Assembly (NCBI GenBank): GCA_025200525.1
Contig: CM045761.1
Span: 45,702,190-45,766,189 of the forward strand
Source: Camellia lanceoleosa
Taxonomy: Eukaryota > Streptophyta > Magnoliopsida > Ericales > Theaceae
DNA: 64,000 nt
Direction of reading: 5' to 3'
Made by a program: the position numbers and the translations under genes. This document shows positions 35,566 through 48,191 of the stretch, piece after piece; the first letter of the stretch is position 1, and every line of letters starts with the position of its first letter. The notes beneath the pieces are model-generated. The model ran no database searches. It was given only the letters and a program-made list of their open reading frames with translations, and had not been told where the DNA came from.

Positions 35566-36498
35566 GGGCAAATTACTCTATCGGTTCCTGTAATTTGGGA
35601 CTTGTATTATTTTAGTCTTTGACTTTTTAATTGTGATATATTTGACTCTAAATTTTGAATTTATTTCAAATAAAGACAATTGAAAACATTATTGCTCTAT
35701 TTCAAAGGCAAATTCATCAATTTGATAAAACACAAATTAGTTTGACAAAAATAAATGTCAAAAAAATATTTTTAAATTTTAAAAAATTATTTCTACTCAA
35801 CAAAGATAAAATCATGTAAAAATGATAAATCTTTTACATTTTTAGTTTTTTATTTTTTTATCAAATTAATTTTTAGTATGTATTTGGATGATGATCATGT
35901 AATGGTTAGTTATTTTTCTTGATATTTTTTATCATGATCATGTATTTGTTGTTAACAGATATTTTTGGATGGTTATAATTTAATAGATGGTTATCAGATT
36001 TTTAATGTATAATCGATATATTTAATGTATGAAATGTTTTTAATTTTGAATTTTTTTGATTTAATTGATTGGTTTAATAATGATATCAAAATTGTCGCCA
36101 TGTTTAACTTTTGAAAAAATAAATATAAAAAATTATTTCTTTTTCCCAAAAAATAGAATTATATAAAAATGATGTGTTTTTAATTTTTTTCGCCAATTTA
36201 ATTTTTAATTTCTTAGAAAAAAATTTGAAAATAAATCTTGAAAACCAAATCAAATATAACTAAAAAAATCCAACATTATTCATTAGAAAAAAGACCATTA
36301 TATTTTAAACAACATATAAGTTAATCAACACAAAATAAGTTCTATAATGACTTTGCCCTTCAAATGGAGCAACAATATCTTCAATTGTCTTTATTTGGAA
36401 CGAGATTCAAAATTTAAGGTTAAATGTATCACAATTGAAATATCATAGATTAAAGTGATACAAATTCTAACCTATAGGTACTGTTAATATATTCCGCC
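35566..36498. mobile_element. Non-autonomous Mutator-like element with long TIRs (second copy)
   Basis: Ends GGGCAAATTACTCTATCGG and, reverse-complemented, GGCGGAATATATTAACAG. Inverted arms extend beyond 150 bp. Flanks TTGATTATA (35557-35565) and TTGATTATG (36499-36507) form a 9-bp duplication with one mismatch. It is related to 5640-6890. It keeps the uninterrupted site into which the solo LTR at 5817 was inserted in that copy. Confidence 0.8.
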
Positions 36499-36507
36499 TT
36501 GATTATG

Positions 36508-37117
36508 AAATTGTCTTAATCCAAGTGGTTCAATTACCGACATGAACTATATTTCTATCAAATATTATATTTTGAAGGTCACACAACTTATATGTTATTA
36601 AATTTTGCACTCAATTTCAATTTACATAATATGATAGGTATAACATGTGTATAAACTTATACAAAAGTGAATAAAAAAAGATTAAATGCAGGCAGTGACA
36701 ATTAATGTCACTTTTCTTCTTTCTTCCATCTAAAATGTGTGCTTCATTTGGTATATAATGAAATAATTTTTTTTTATAATTCTTGTGAAATAAATTAGAA
36801 ATCAACACTTCTACGAAAATATCAACCAAATAAAAAAAGGTTAAGGAAAGGTCCAAATAAAAAAATGAGTCAATCAAATAATAAAGGTTAAAAGTTAGGT
36901 TCAATAGCCTACCAACTTGATGCAAGTGTAACCCAATAATATATAAATTAATGGCTCAACTATAGTGTGAACAAATTCATGACATTTTTGAAACTTAAAT
37001 GTTCAAATTTCAAACAAATAAGTTGAATAAATTTATATTCTTTAATTTTTTCCCTCTCAACATTTATAGGTTGCAAAACCCCAACATAAACAATCACAAA
37101 ATAAAAAAATAAAAAAA
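36508..37117. other. AT-rich intergenic sequence, no gene seen
   Basis: No coding support. Low-complexity AT-rich words only. Confidence 0.6.
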
Positions 37118-37430
37118 CTTGAATACTACTACAAATAATTTTAAAATGTTAAGAGGCTCCTTTAAAAACAACAATAAAAATGCCCCCATTATATATATAT
37201 GCACACAGCGAGAAAATAAAATTCATAAAACTCTAAAATTTTATAACAGCCTAATCAAAAAAATATAAATAACATAAAAATAAAGTAGAATATTACTACA
37301 AATAATGTAAAAATGTTCAAAAGGTCCTTTAAAGACAACAATAAAAAATGCCTCCACCATATATATACATAGGCACACACAGTGAAAACAAATTCATCAA
37401 ACTCTAATCCTACAATTGCCTGATTGATTA
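37118..37430. repeat. Tandem duplication of about 165 bp
   Basis: Two copies (about 37118-37280 and 37283-37430) share CTACAAATAAT, AAAAATGTT, CCTTTAAA.ACAACAATAA and a CATATATATA..CACACA segment. The copies are diverged. Confidence 0.65.
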
Positions 37431-37949
37431 TGGTGTTATTGATGCTCGAATGTAACTTGAACTTGAAATGCAAAGTTTGAATGAAACTTTACACCCAGTA
37501 TGAGAACACTAAAAAAATCGATGGTATATTAGAATATATTGTTAAAATGCAAAATATTTGAAAAATAAGATAGAAATGAAATTGGAGATAATGAAGTTGA
37601 AGATAATTATCATATAAAAGGTAAAATAAAAAAAATAAAAAATAAAGATCATTTGAAAAATATGATATAGATGAAGTTGGAGATAATGATAAGATTGGAG
37701 ATAAAATTAAAAAAGAAAAAGAAAATACAAAAAAAAAAGATATTGGAAATAAACGAAAATATTGGAGAAGATTAAGCAAAATAAAATAAAAAAAAAGAAA
37801 AGAAAAGGCGATGAAGAAGATTTTAAACGTTAAAAAAAAAAAATTAAAAAAGGAAAAAAATGAAATATTCTATGGAAAAAAATATATATTATATAAGGAA
37901 AATAGACTTTTTAGTGAGAAGCCTTCTAGGAGTTTCAAATCTTCATTCT
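37431..37949. other. A-rich low-complexity region
   Basis: GATAATG/AAGTTGGAGATAATG phrases repeated a few times between 37570 and 37720 in A-rich DNA. No gene seen. Confidence 0.6.
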
Positions 37950-39183
37950 AATTTTCTTGATTTTTTTAATTTTAAATAGTTACTTTTATTTGATAATCTC
38001 ACATCGGGAAAAATAGGAAAAAAATTGAGTTGCTTTACTCATATAAGGAGAATCTTATACTCTCATCCCATTTAGTGAGAAGCTTTGTGAGAGTTTCAAT
38101 ATTTCATACTAATTTTCATGATTTTCTTAATTTTAAATAATTAAGAAAATCTACATTGACTAACTTTTATTTGATGATCCCACATCGGGAAAGGAGAGAA
38201 AAAGTAAATTGTTTAGGTTGATGGTTCACCAAATTGTACGGTGAAAATATGTCTTTCTAATAGGATGCCAACTTATATAATTTAAAGGCTTTTTTTAATA
38301 ATTAATGTTATTATCATTATAATAAAAAGGTTTCGAAATTTGGAGACCATCACTCATCTCCCTCAATTGGGTCCATCTTGCTTGCATGACTACAATTAAT
38401 TATATTTTTAAAATAATATTTTGCTCCAAATGCAATGATGCAAGTTAATTCCATGATTATAACCATATGGATGACAATGTAACAAGGCACATGTCAAAGA
38501 GGAGAAGAGGTCAATTAATTAACTTTGATTTATTTTTATTTTTTTTTAGCAACATTTTAAACAAATTAAAGTTCAATTTACTTTGAGTGAGACTATCATT
38601 TATAATCACGTAATTTTATTATATTTAATTTTTAAAAATAAATAATATATATAATTTTATAAGTAAATCATATATTTTTATTAAAGATAAATACATTAAA
38701 ATCACATGAACATGGCTTTAGAATGAATTTGATTTTTTTTTAAATATGCATATGAGTTTACAAAATGATCGAATACGATAAATTCACCAACCAAAACTAT
38801 GCTTCTCTAATTCCCGTTGGCTAGCTTCCATTTACCTTTTATTTTACAATCTCACATCGAAAAAAAAAAAAAAAAAAAAAAGTGAATCTTATGCTTCCAT
38901 TTATATAAGCAAAAGGAGATTTTTAGTGAAAACCCTATGATCAATATCTCATACTCATTTTTTGATTTTCTTAATTTTAAACAATTAAGAAAATTCTCAT
39001 TGGCTAGCTTCCATTTAATTTTTATTTTACAATCCCTCATAGTTTTGATTTTAAAAATAATTTTGTATGAGATTTTGAAACTCTCAAAATATTTAACTTT
39101 AAAATAATTACAATCTTACATCGAGAAAAATAAATAAATAAATAAATTGTTTCACTTATATAAAGTGTTACAATCCCACATTG

Positions 39184-39218
<35 letters not shown>

Positions 39219-40960
39219 TTGTTTCACTTATATAAAATAAATCTCATGAAAGGAGTTTTAAGGAAGAAACCTTCTTAGAAGGTCCAAACCCTAATTTTAA
39301 AATAATTGAATTTTCTTAATTTTAAACAATTAAGAAAATTCTTACTAGCTAGCTTCCATTTAACTTTTATTTTACAATCCTAAATAGGAAAAAGTGAATT
39401 GTTTTATTTACATAAAGTAAATCTTATGCTACAATTTACATAAATTATTGCAATTTATTAATTTTAAACAATTAAAAAAATCTCCATTGGTTAGTTTCCA
39501 TGTAACTTTTATTTTATAATCTCACATCAGAAAAAGAAGAAAAAAGTGAATTGTTTCACTTATATCAAATAAATGTTAAGCTTCTATTTATATAAGCAAA
39601 ATAAGATTTTTAGTGAGAAACCCTATAATCAATACCAATTTTTTTCGTTGTTTATGTGTTTAAGAACACATATACAATACTCCTAACATATTACCCATGC
39701 TATGTGAAGGTGCTTTTGTAAATACATTTTTAATCTGCAATCCAATGTGTTTATTCATTTAGCTTTTATTTTACAGTCTCACATCGGAAAAAAATGAATC
39801 TTATACTCTCATTTACATAAGCAAAAGAATATTTTTAGTGAGAAGGCCTATAATTAATATCATTTTTTTCCTTTTTTTGATTTTCTTAATTTTAAACAAT
39901 TAAGAAAATCTTCATTGATTAGCTTCCATTTATCTTTTATTGTACAATACCACATAGACATTTTGATTTTAAAAATAATTTTGTATGAGATTTGGAAACT
40001 CTCATAATATTTAACTTTAAAATCATTACAATCCCACATCAAGAAAACAAATAAAAAGTAAGTTGTTTCACTTATATAAAGTAAATCTTATACTCTCATT
40101 TAATATTATAGTATTGTGCATGTTTCAGTTCAAGATGATTTAAATTTAATTTTTTTTAAAGGTTTTAATTAATTTATTTTGTTATAAATTGGTTGATCTT
40201 TTGACTTAACCGATTAAGCTAAATCATTTTCGGTTTGACTGATTAACTGTTTTAACCACGGTTTTAGCTGTTTTATCAAAATGTATTGCTTAAATTTGTT
40301 TGATTTGAAATAAACTAAGATTGATCTTATTAAAAATTGAATGATTAAGATTGCTTGATTAGAAATGAACTTTCCGTTCAAACAACTGTTAACTTTTATT
40401 TTACAATCTCACATTAGGAAAATGAGGAAAAAATGAGTTCTTTCACTACATAAACCTTATGTTAAAATAAAATTTAAAAGTTTTAATTAATTAATTTTTG
40501 TATAAGTTGGTTGGTCCTTTGACCTGGCCGATAGGGTGAATCGTTTTCAGTTTGACTGATTCACTTGTTTAATTGCAATTTTAGCAGTTTTATCAAATTA
40601 TATTGGTTAAATTTGTTTGATACAAAATAAATTAAAGATTGACCTAATTAAAGATTAAACGGCTAAGATTGTTTGATTCGAAATAAACTTCCCGCCTAAA
40701 CAATTATTAACTTTTAAACAATTAAGAAAATTCACATTCATTAGTTTTCATTTAATTTTTATTTTATAATCTCACATCAAGAAAAAAAGGAAAAAGTAAA
40801 TTGTTTCACTTACATAAAGTGAATCTTATACTACCATTTATATATGCAAAATAAGATTTTTAGATCTCATATTAATTTTTTTTGATTTTCTTAATTTTAA
40901 ACAATTAAGAAAATCCCGATTGACTAATTTCTATTTAACTTTTATTTTACATAATATAAA
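37950..40960. repeat. Degenerate tandem array with snRNA-promoter-like motifs
   Basis: About eight to eleven diverged units. Each tends to contain a palindrome TTTTCTTAATTTTAAACAAT and then TAAGAAAA, then CTAGCTTCCATTTAACTTTT, then AATCYCACATCGG, then TTGTTTCACTTATATAAAG, then GAATCTTATACTCTCATTTA. The CCCACATCG motif (near 37994, 38177, 38848, 39113, 39173, 39518, 39775, 40031, 40405, 40768) matches the plant snRNA upstream element RTCCCACATCG. The TATA-like box follows after 30-32 bp in at least five units. No snRNA body was recognised downstream. Confidence 0.75.
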
Positions 40961-41610
40961 AATATTAAATATAATTATCATATTTTTATTAAATAACATA
41001 TTATTTTATTATATGCATAACATAGGTGATATGCTAGTAAGAATGAAACAAAATATATATACATTTTTAAATTTATTTAAATTATAAAGATGGTTGTGGG
41101 TTTATATAAATTTTTAATTTGTATATATATTTAATTTATTTAAGTTATAGAGTTGTGAGTTTTTATTTTTTTATTAAGTTATTGTGACTTAAAAAAAAAA
41201 AAAATCTAATTAGAAACCCTCAATGGGAAAATTAGTAATACCTCCTCCAATATAAATACATATGAGATCTAGTCTATACAACAAGATCATATGTCCTTCC
41301 CTTTATAAATTTTAAAAGGTGAAGTCCATATTCTATAGTTTTATATTTTTATATGACTAATTTACCCCTATATAGTCAGAGAAATTTCAATCAAATAAAA
41401 TTTCTCTACCAAGTCATAGAAATTTTAGTCAAATAAATTTTTAGTCGGAGAAATTTTTTTTTTTTTTTTTTTAATTTCATATTCATCATGGATATTAGTT
41501 GATAGATCTTGATGAGATGATTCTAAAAATATAAATTTTATAAAAAATGGATATGTAAATCAAAAGTAGTTGAATTTTAAAATTTTTAAATCATTCCACA
41601 ACAAAACAAC
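40961..41610. other. AT-rich intergenic sequence, no gene seen
   Basis: Contains AT-rich runs, a short duplicated GAGAAATTT.AGTC.AATAAAT phrase near 41380-41450 and a T-run near 41455. No gene recognised. Confidence 0.6.
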
Positions 41611-41794
41611 GTTTCCTAGGGAAATTCTATTTCCACACACCAAGTTTACTTACTCCACATACTTAATGAATTTTTTCAAAATTATAATTTTATCCTTTAA
41701 CAAAATTACCATCTTACCCACCACTATCTCATCCCTTCACTCCTCAAATATCTTGAATACCCATTCTAGCCCTAGATTTCTCTTATCTCTTCCT

Positions 41795-41905
41795 CCGTGT
41801 TCTGATTGACTTAGCCATGAGAACATCCATCCCTTTCCTCACTTTCCTCACTTTCCGTGTTCTGATTGACTTAGCCATGAGAACATCCATCCCTTTCCTC
41901 ACTTT
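41795..41905 (+). repeat. 60-bp tandem duplication containing the start codon
   Basis: CCGTGTTCTGATTGACTTAG and the following bases through CCTTTCCTCACTTT occur at 41795-41845 and again, exactly 60 bp later, at 41855-41905. The copies look identical. The period is a multiple of three, so the duplicated MRTSIPFLTF signal-peptide start stays in frame. Confidence 0.9.
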
Positions 41906-41966
41906 CTCAATCTTCTTCTTCTTCACTTTTGTTCTTCATTTCCAAGCTCGTGCTGCTCCTTTAGGT

Positions 41967-42009
<43 letters not shown>

Positions 42010-42404
42010 TACTATGCATTCTGTGATTATTTGATTGGTGTAGATTTGTTTATTCAAGTACATTGATAGTGATTAATCAGGATCTTTGATAAAACACTTG
42101 TCTTCTCTTCTCAAATGGACAAGGTCTTTCTCCAAAATCCCCCAGTCAGGCAAGTCCAAAATCATAATTTATGATTTCTATTGTGTTTATACACAAATCT
42201 ATGCATTGGTTTTATGTGTTTTTGTTTTTAACCCAGATGGAAATGTTCTTCAATTTGAGAATGGGTACCTTGTTGAAACTGTTGTGCAGGGAAATGAACT
42301 TGGAGTTGTGCCTTAAAAAATCCGTGTCTCCGAGGATGGTGAACTTTTCGCTGTTGATTCGGTTAATAGCAATATTGTCTGGATTACTCTGTCACTATCC
42401 CAAT
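41817..42404 (+). pseudogene. NHL-repeat protein gene fragment (5' exons) in the Pack-MULE
   Basis: The first three exons of a plant NHL-domain protein gene, with introns kept. Exon 1 ends at 41964 and encodes a signal peptide (FSIFFFFTFVLHFQARAAPL, start at 41877, or 41817 in the duplicated copy). Exon 2 is 42081-42149 and encodes IKHLSSLLKWTRSFSKIPQS. Its 3' boundary reads CAG|GCAAGT, a GC-AG intron. Exon 3 is 42237-42404 and encodes DGNVLQFENGYLVETVVQGN, then ELGVVP, a stop (TAA, 42314-42316), then KIRVSEDGELFAVDSVNSNI. The match to the plant NHL family is from memory. The NHL repeat body is missing. Because introns are present, the fragment was captured as genomic DNA. Confidence 0.85.
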
Positions 42405-42439
42405 GTAAGATTGTTCTTCTTATGTTTTCTCTGCTATAT

Positions 42440-42835
42440 GCGCGAATTGATTAACAAAATGGGTTTGACAATTTCACCAAAAGTACAACTCCGCATGTGA
42501 GGGTTCCGAAGGGTAATACAACTAAGGCGTCTCATGTTCCTCCTCCATCTCGTAAGCAGAAACACCGAACCTTTTGGACAATGTGCCATAGATGTAAAAT
42601 GCAGTATGCGTATCTTAGAATGTATCTCAATCATAATCTTCTCTGTCCCAATTGTCATGAACCATTTTTCGCAATAGAAACTGCTCCACGTCCTCAATAG
42701 GTTATAAAGCATCCATCCAATCAAACCATTCCTGACAACAACAGAACACGAATCATCAGGGTGCAAGCAAAAATGTATATACTGCAGGAAGAAACAACTA
42801 AAGAAGAGGATGTGTACAAAGAATGTGAGGGTATA
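42440..42835 (+). pseudogene. DnaJ/DUF3444 protein gene fragment in the Pack-MULE
   Basis: The frame through PHVRVPKGNTTKASHVPPPS and RKQKHRTFWTMCHRCKMQYA, then YLRMYLNHNLLCPNCHEPFF, matches the linker and zinc-ribbon-like segment (CxxC...CPNC) found between the J domain and the DUF3444 domain of large plant DnaJ proteins. A stop (TAG) follows at about 42698, with similar but degraded sequence to about 42835. Neither the J domain nor DUF3444 is present. Family recognition is from memory. Confidence 0.8.
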
Positions 42836-42960
42836 TTTGGAATGTGAAGTTTGTGGGCTGAGATAAAGAAGTAAAAATTAAATTACTAAATGTGTAGATT
42901 AAAAAAAGATGTACACAGAGATAATTTGGTGTGTAAAAATAGAATTTCCCCGTTTCCTAG

Positions 42961-44844
42961 CTTTAGTGTGGGAGTATTTTCGTCCAAGAATAACCTCCAC
43001 AAATTTAGAGAACTTGAACTACAAAATATTTTTCCTTTGTCCTTGTACTAGTAAAACTTTTTAACAAGGGAGCTCTAACTAAAATTCCTTGTATTTTAAA
43101 AATTAGAAAATTTGTGAAAAATAGTTTGAAACTTTCAAAGACAAAGACCTTTTAACTTTTCCAATTATATATAGTAAGTATAGAGTGCAGATATATAGAT
43201 AACAAAAAAAATTTACAAAAAATCAAAAAATCTATATTATATTCAAATTTAATGAGATAACAAATAACAAAGATTAAAAAAAAAAAATGAGGACTAATCA
43301 GATTACAACACATACTAACAAAAATTTCAAACCATCTAAATTGTGAGGAAAAACGATTGAAACTTTCAGCCTCAATAATAACAAAAATTTTAAAAAAATA
43401 CTATATTCGAAATTACAACGAGATAACAAATAATTTTTTTTAAAAAAAGTACTATATTCAAATTCAAATGAGATAACAATGTTATATTTAAAATTAAAAA
43501 AAAAAATCTATATTATATTCAAATTCTAATGAGATGACAATGGATAACAAATCTATACTATCAGATAAAAAACAAAAAAAAAATTAAAAAAATGAGTACC
43601 AATCAGATTGCGACACATATTAACTGGAATTTTTAAAAATAAAAAAAATTGAGGAAAAATGATTAGAACTTTCAACCTCAATGACTCCACAATGTTTTGC
43701 AATTTTATATAATATAAATAGAAATTAACAAAATTAATACCAAAAATCAACGTGTTCTCTATATTTGCGACAAAGTCAAAAGATACTAAAAAAAAGTCAA
43801 TTCCAACTCTAAATATATATCTTGTTACTATTGGAATTTTTGTATAAAATTACTTAATTATTAGGGAGTATTATGCATACAAAAAAAAATTAATGCAAAT
43901 TTAAAAAAAAAAATTCTAAAAATTTGTATCAATAGACTATATTGATTATGAGGCCTTTTTTGGGAACACCCCAAATATTGGCTTATTTGTATCATACCAC
44001 ATTTCTACGTTTCTATATGTTTTCTCATAATAAGTAAAAAAATCAAAAAATAAATTATACCCAAAACAACCTTGAGTGTGACTCATGTCACATTAAATTT
44101 AAATTAAAAACATGACATTTTTCTTTTACTCCCAAATAGATACTAGATCACTTCCCTATAATCATTTATACTCATAAAATTATGTTTAAATGACATGAAT
44201 TTTGAAAAGAATTAGAATCTCATAATATTAAGATTATTGGTAATAAAATTGCCAGATCAATGTTATTTATGCATTTAGCATTTGGTTTCGTTATGAATAT
44301 TGACAAAATTTTAAGTCTTGTTAGTCCCATTTTATTTTTACTCTTAAATAATTAATATTTCTTGAGCAATTATGGGAAAGTAGGAGAATAAAATACTTTG
44401 TTGGGGAATAATTTTTTTTTTTCGCTGAAATAAATAGACAATAATCACTTTTTTATTCTAACTCATTTCAAAGGTTGAATTCGTGATGACTCAAAATCAT
44501 ATTTTCATTTCCCTCAATATTCATGTCACTCAAGCATGGCAAATGACTCAAAAAAACGATAACACTACAAATTCAAAAATTTTATCAAAAAACATTAATA
44601 TGTGATTGAGATTCATTTTACAAATTCCAACAATACATGCATTTAATCTCTACCAAAGACTTTAATTCTTATCACAAATCTGTATTCGAGGTCTTGAACT
44701 TTACCCAAAAACAAATATTTTAAATATGGGTCCGCCTTATTGGTACAAGAGTCCTAAAACATAGAGGTAAGGTGACCTTGCATACACTCCCATTTACCAC
44801 ACATTACATATGCATCATACACACTACAAACTAAGATGGTCTAT
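42961..44844. other. AT-rich intergenic sequence with short diverged repeats, no gene seen
   Basis: Phrases such as ATATTATATTCAAATT, GAGATAACAAATAACAAA and GAGGAAAAACGATTGAAACTTTC-type words recur two or three times between 43220 and 43690. No coding sequence. The left flank of the P450 3' end lies at the right edge. Confidence 0.6.
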
Positions 44845-47800
44845 CTATGGCTCATCATAAAACTCACTCGACAAGCGTGGGGTGACCAACACTTCCAATG
44901 GAGCTGCCTTAGGTAGTGTAAGCCCCAACCCCTCACTCATATCCACTTTTCCATTCCCCGGTAGTATCGCAAGGTTGAACCCTTGAAGCAGTCGAGCGAG
45001 TATCAAATGCAACATTTGATATGCTAAGGTGCTTCCAGGGCATGACCTCCTACCAGCACCAAAAGGAAGGAACTCAAATTGCTGCCTTCTTAAATCTACT
45101 TTTGCTTGCCACGTAAGAAATCTTTCTGGTTTGAACTCATCAGGGTCAGTCAACAAGCAAGGGTCATGGTGGAGCTTCCAAATGTTTACTATCAAGCGAG
45201 TGCCTTTGGGGACGTAGTAGCCAGAGACATGACAATCTTGAATGGACTCACGTGGTATGGATAAGGGTCCTGGAGGGTAGAGTCGTAGTGTTTCCTTGAC
45301 GATGGCTTGGAGGTAGACTAAGTTCTTGGTGTCTGATTCATCTACCCATCTTACTTTTCCATGTCCAACATATATATCTATTTCTTGTTGTGCTGTTTTG
45401 AGGGCTGTTGGATGGTTTAGAAGTAGGGAAACTGCCCAAGTTAATGTGGTAGTTGTGGTATCAGAGCCTCCTAGGATAAGTGACTGCAAAAAAAATGAAA
45501 AAATAATTATTTTTTAATGTTATGAAATTAAATTCTTAATTGAAAAGAATATACAACAATATTACGTGTACAAAAAAAAAAAAAAAATACAAAGTAGCAC
45601 TTACAATGAATTTGAGTCATATGATAATTTTTTGTTATTGGAAAAAAGGATGAATTTCACTCTAGCCCATAATCTGGATTGAAGGATGCTGTCCCAACTC
45701 AAATAAAATTAGAGTAATATTTATGCTACCTATTCATGCATAGTTACTCCAAAGTCCTACTATTTGGTTTGGCTAGCTACAACGGTTAGGATCCAGAGAC
45801 TTTTATTGGACTGAAAGGTTTAGTTGATTAATTAGATTAAAGGTCTAGTTGAAGCCCCATTTGGGATAAAGGTTGAGGCTAAAATAGTCATATATGAAAA
45901 AATAGGTTATTCTAGTCAAATAGGACAAAATGTCACATCCAACTCATAATCATTACAATTTTTTTTTTCATAAAAGTTAAAAAAACTAAAAAGCCTATCT
46001 CAAACGAAGCTTTTTAGCCCCCAGCTAAAGTAGCCAAAAAGTCAACCTATATCCCAAACAAACCCTGAGGTGATTGTGGGATTCTAATTGAGTTAAATTA
46101 AGTTTATTTAACTCTTACATTGTATTTCGTTGGGGGATAAAACAGAAAAGAAAGAGGTGTGTAAAATTAGGTAAAATATAGGTATGTTTTATACACATTT
46201 CACTTATCTTTTCTATTTTTATTTTCAAATTTCTCTTCAAATCTGCCAACTAAACACAGTATTAAACTTAATTTTGGTAGAGTCCCAACTCTATTCTCTC
46301 TGGTTGAAAAGGCTTTCTGCTCAATTTTAATATCCACATTAATAATTACACTATTTTTCTTTTCTTATTTACTCCGCAACTAATTCCGTTGCTTTAGAGT
46401 GAGATGGGTCGGTGAGTCGGAAAGAGTTGTCTTCAAATCAAACGCACCATCTCATCGGCGTAAAAAAAGGACGAATCGGAGAGAGAGAGGTAAAGGACGA
46501 TGAGAGCAAACATGGAGAGGATGTATTAGAGGGTGTCATTTCTGGAAAGGAGGAGAGAATTGAGAGGTCGGATCTATTTTTTTGTAAAATTTTTTTTTTA
46601 AACTTATTTCTCAAAATAAGTTAAAATTGGCTTTTACTTTAGCCTTTTTGTGCCAACTCTCCAAACTCGAGCGTGTGACACAACTTCCGTCAATTTGGAT
46701 GAAAATTATGACAGTTGCACTTTGGTACAAAATTACAAGGTCATATTTGAATCATAAAGGGACAAAATGCTCCTACCCTTAATCACAATGGGATAAATTA
46801 AATTTTATTCTAAAATAAATAATCTATTATCACGATCATAATTACTATATATATATTTTTAACAAATATACTCAAATTATATAAATACCAATATTTAATT
46901 TATTTATTTTTTCATATGAATTATTTAGACTTAAAAATAAGTGAGTTATCATACTTAATTAAAGCATGATAAAAATAAATAACTTATTTATATGTAATGT
47001 TACTTGGCCTCCGTTTGGGAAGTGGGTTGGCTTTTTGACTTTTTGGCTTTTTTGGCTATTTTAGCCTGGGCTTAAAAGTCTGGTTTGGGAAGGGCTTTTT
47101 GGCTTTTTGGCTTTTTTGACTTTTTTTGTGAGAGAGGAGTGTAATGATTATGGGTTGGATGTGATGTTTTATTTTTTGTGGCTAAAAAAGCCTATTTTAT
47201 CTTTTGTGGCTAAAATAGCCAAAAAGTTAAAAAGTCTGGCTTCCCAAACGGTGCCCTATATGCAAATAATTTGGGTCAAGCCATTAATGCAGCTGAATAA
47301 GATTTAAGAAGTACATGGTAGCCATTAATGTAGCTGAATAAAACTTAAGAAGTGATTTGACATACTACTTGACTTAAGAAGTACGGGGTAGTCCAGTTCT
47401 ATGATATATATTAGAAGTAAAATTGATATTAGAAGTAAAATTGAACCCTTAGCTTTGCTAAGCGGGTTTACCGACAAGTACATGAGGTTTCTGTTTTAAT
47501 AGTAAAAGTGAAAGTTTTATTAAAAATATGAAATTAAAGGTATAGAAAGATATAATGTATTAAAAGAGGTTTAGGCAGTATAAAATATTCTTACTATTGT
47601 TATTCGCACTCATATAACTAATCCCTCGGTCTCACAATTTTTTAAACAAAAAGTAAACCAAAACAAGATCAAAACAAATTTTAAATGTTAAGGACCTAAC
47701 TACCAAAAAAAATAAAAAATTTGAAGCCCCAAAGTCAAACCACATACCCAAAAACACACTCCTTAACTCCCAAGCATAGCTACACTACACCTGAGGCACA

Positions 47801-48063
47801 ACTCAGTGTCTCTCACTCCTATTCCCTCCGTCACACTTCACCGACTCTATGTAGGGATGGCAATTTGAACCTAGTCTGATAGGGACCCGACCCCGAATTG
47901 AGCGATTTTTTTTCCCGAAAAACACCCCTGACGGGCTGGGAATGGTATTAAAAAATAAATCCCTGATGATATTTGGATCAGAGACGATGAAACATTTCCT
48001 AGCCCCAGACCCGACCCCAGCCCCGTTTAGCTCCCAATATATGATTACTATTATGCCCATGTT

Positions 48064-48096
<33 letters not shown>

Positions 48097-48141
48097 TTAG
48101 GATTTTGTTGACACACAAACATAACATATCGCCGATTCTTC

Positions 48142-48191
<50 letters not shown>

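Larger units (their letters stand above)
41620..42951 (+). mobile_element. Pack-MULE carrying fragments of two host genes
   Basis: A 1.33-kb element flanked by a perfect 9-bp duplication, GTTTCCTAG, at 41611-41619 and 42952-42960. Inverted ends are GGAAATTCTATTTCCACACACC (first 20 of these on the left) and, reverse-complemented, GGGGAAATTCTATTTTTACA on the right. Similarity continues for several tens of bases (CACATACTTAATGAATT against CACATTTAGTAATTTAATT). The interior holds pieces of an NHL-repeat protein gene and of a DnaJ/DUF3444 gene in the same orientation. It has no transposase. This is the definition of a Pack-MULE. Confidence 0.9.

Noticed and set aside
36617..37779. Minus-strand frames of 70-100 codons rich in Phe/Leu/Tyr
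   Set aside because: Translations of AT-rich DNA; no homology or gene structure visible.
37950..40960. The array as genuine U-snRNA genes
   Set aside because: Promoter-like motifs are present, but no sequence resembling a U1, U2, U4, U5 or U6 body follows any of them.
47006..47256. Hairpin as a microRNA precursor
   Set aside because: It has terminal inverted repeats and relatives at 45853 and 60384, so it is better explained as a MITE.
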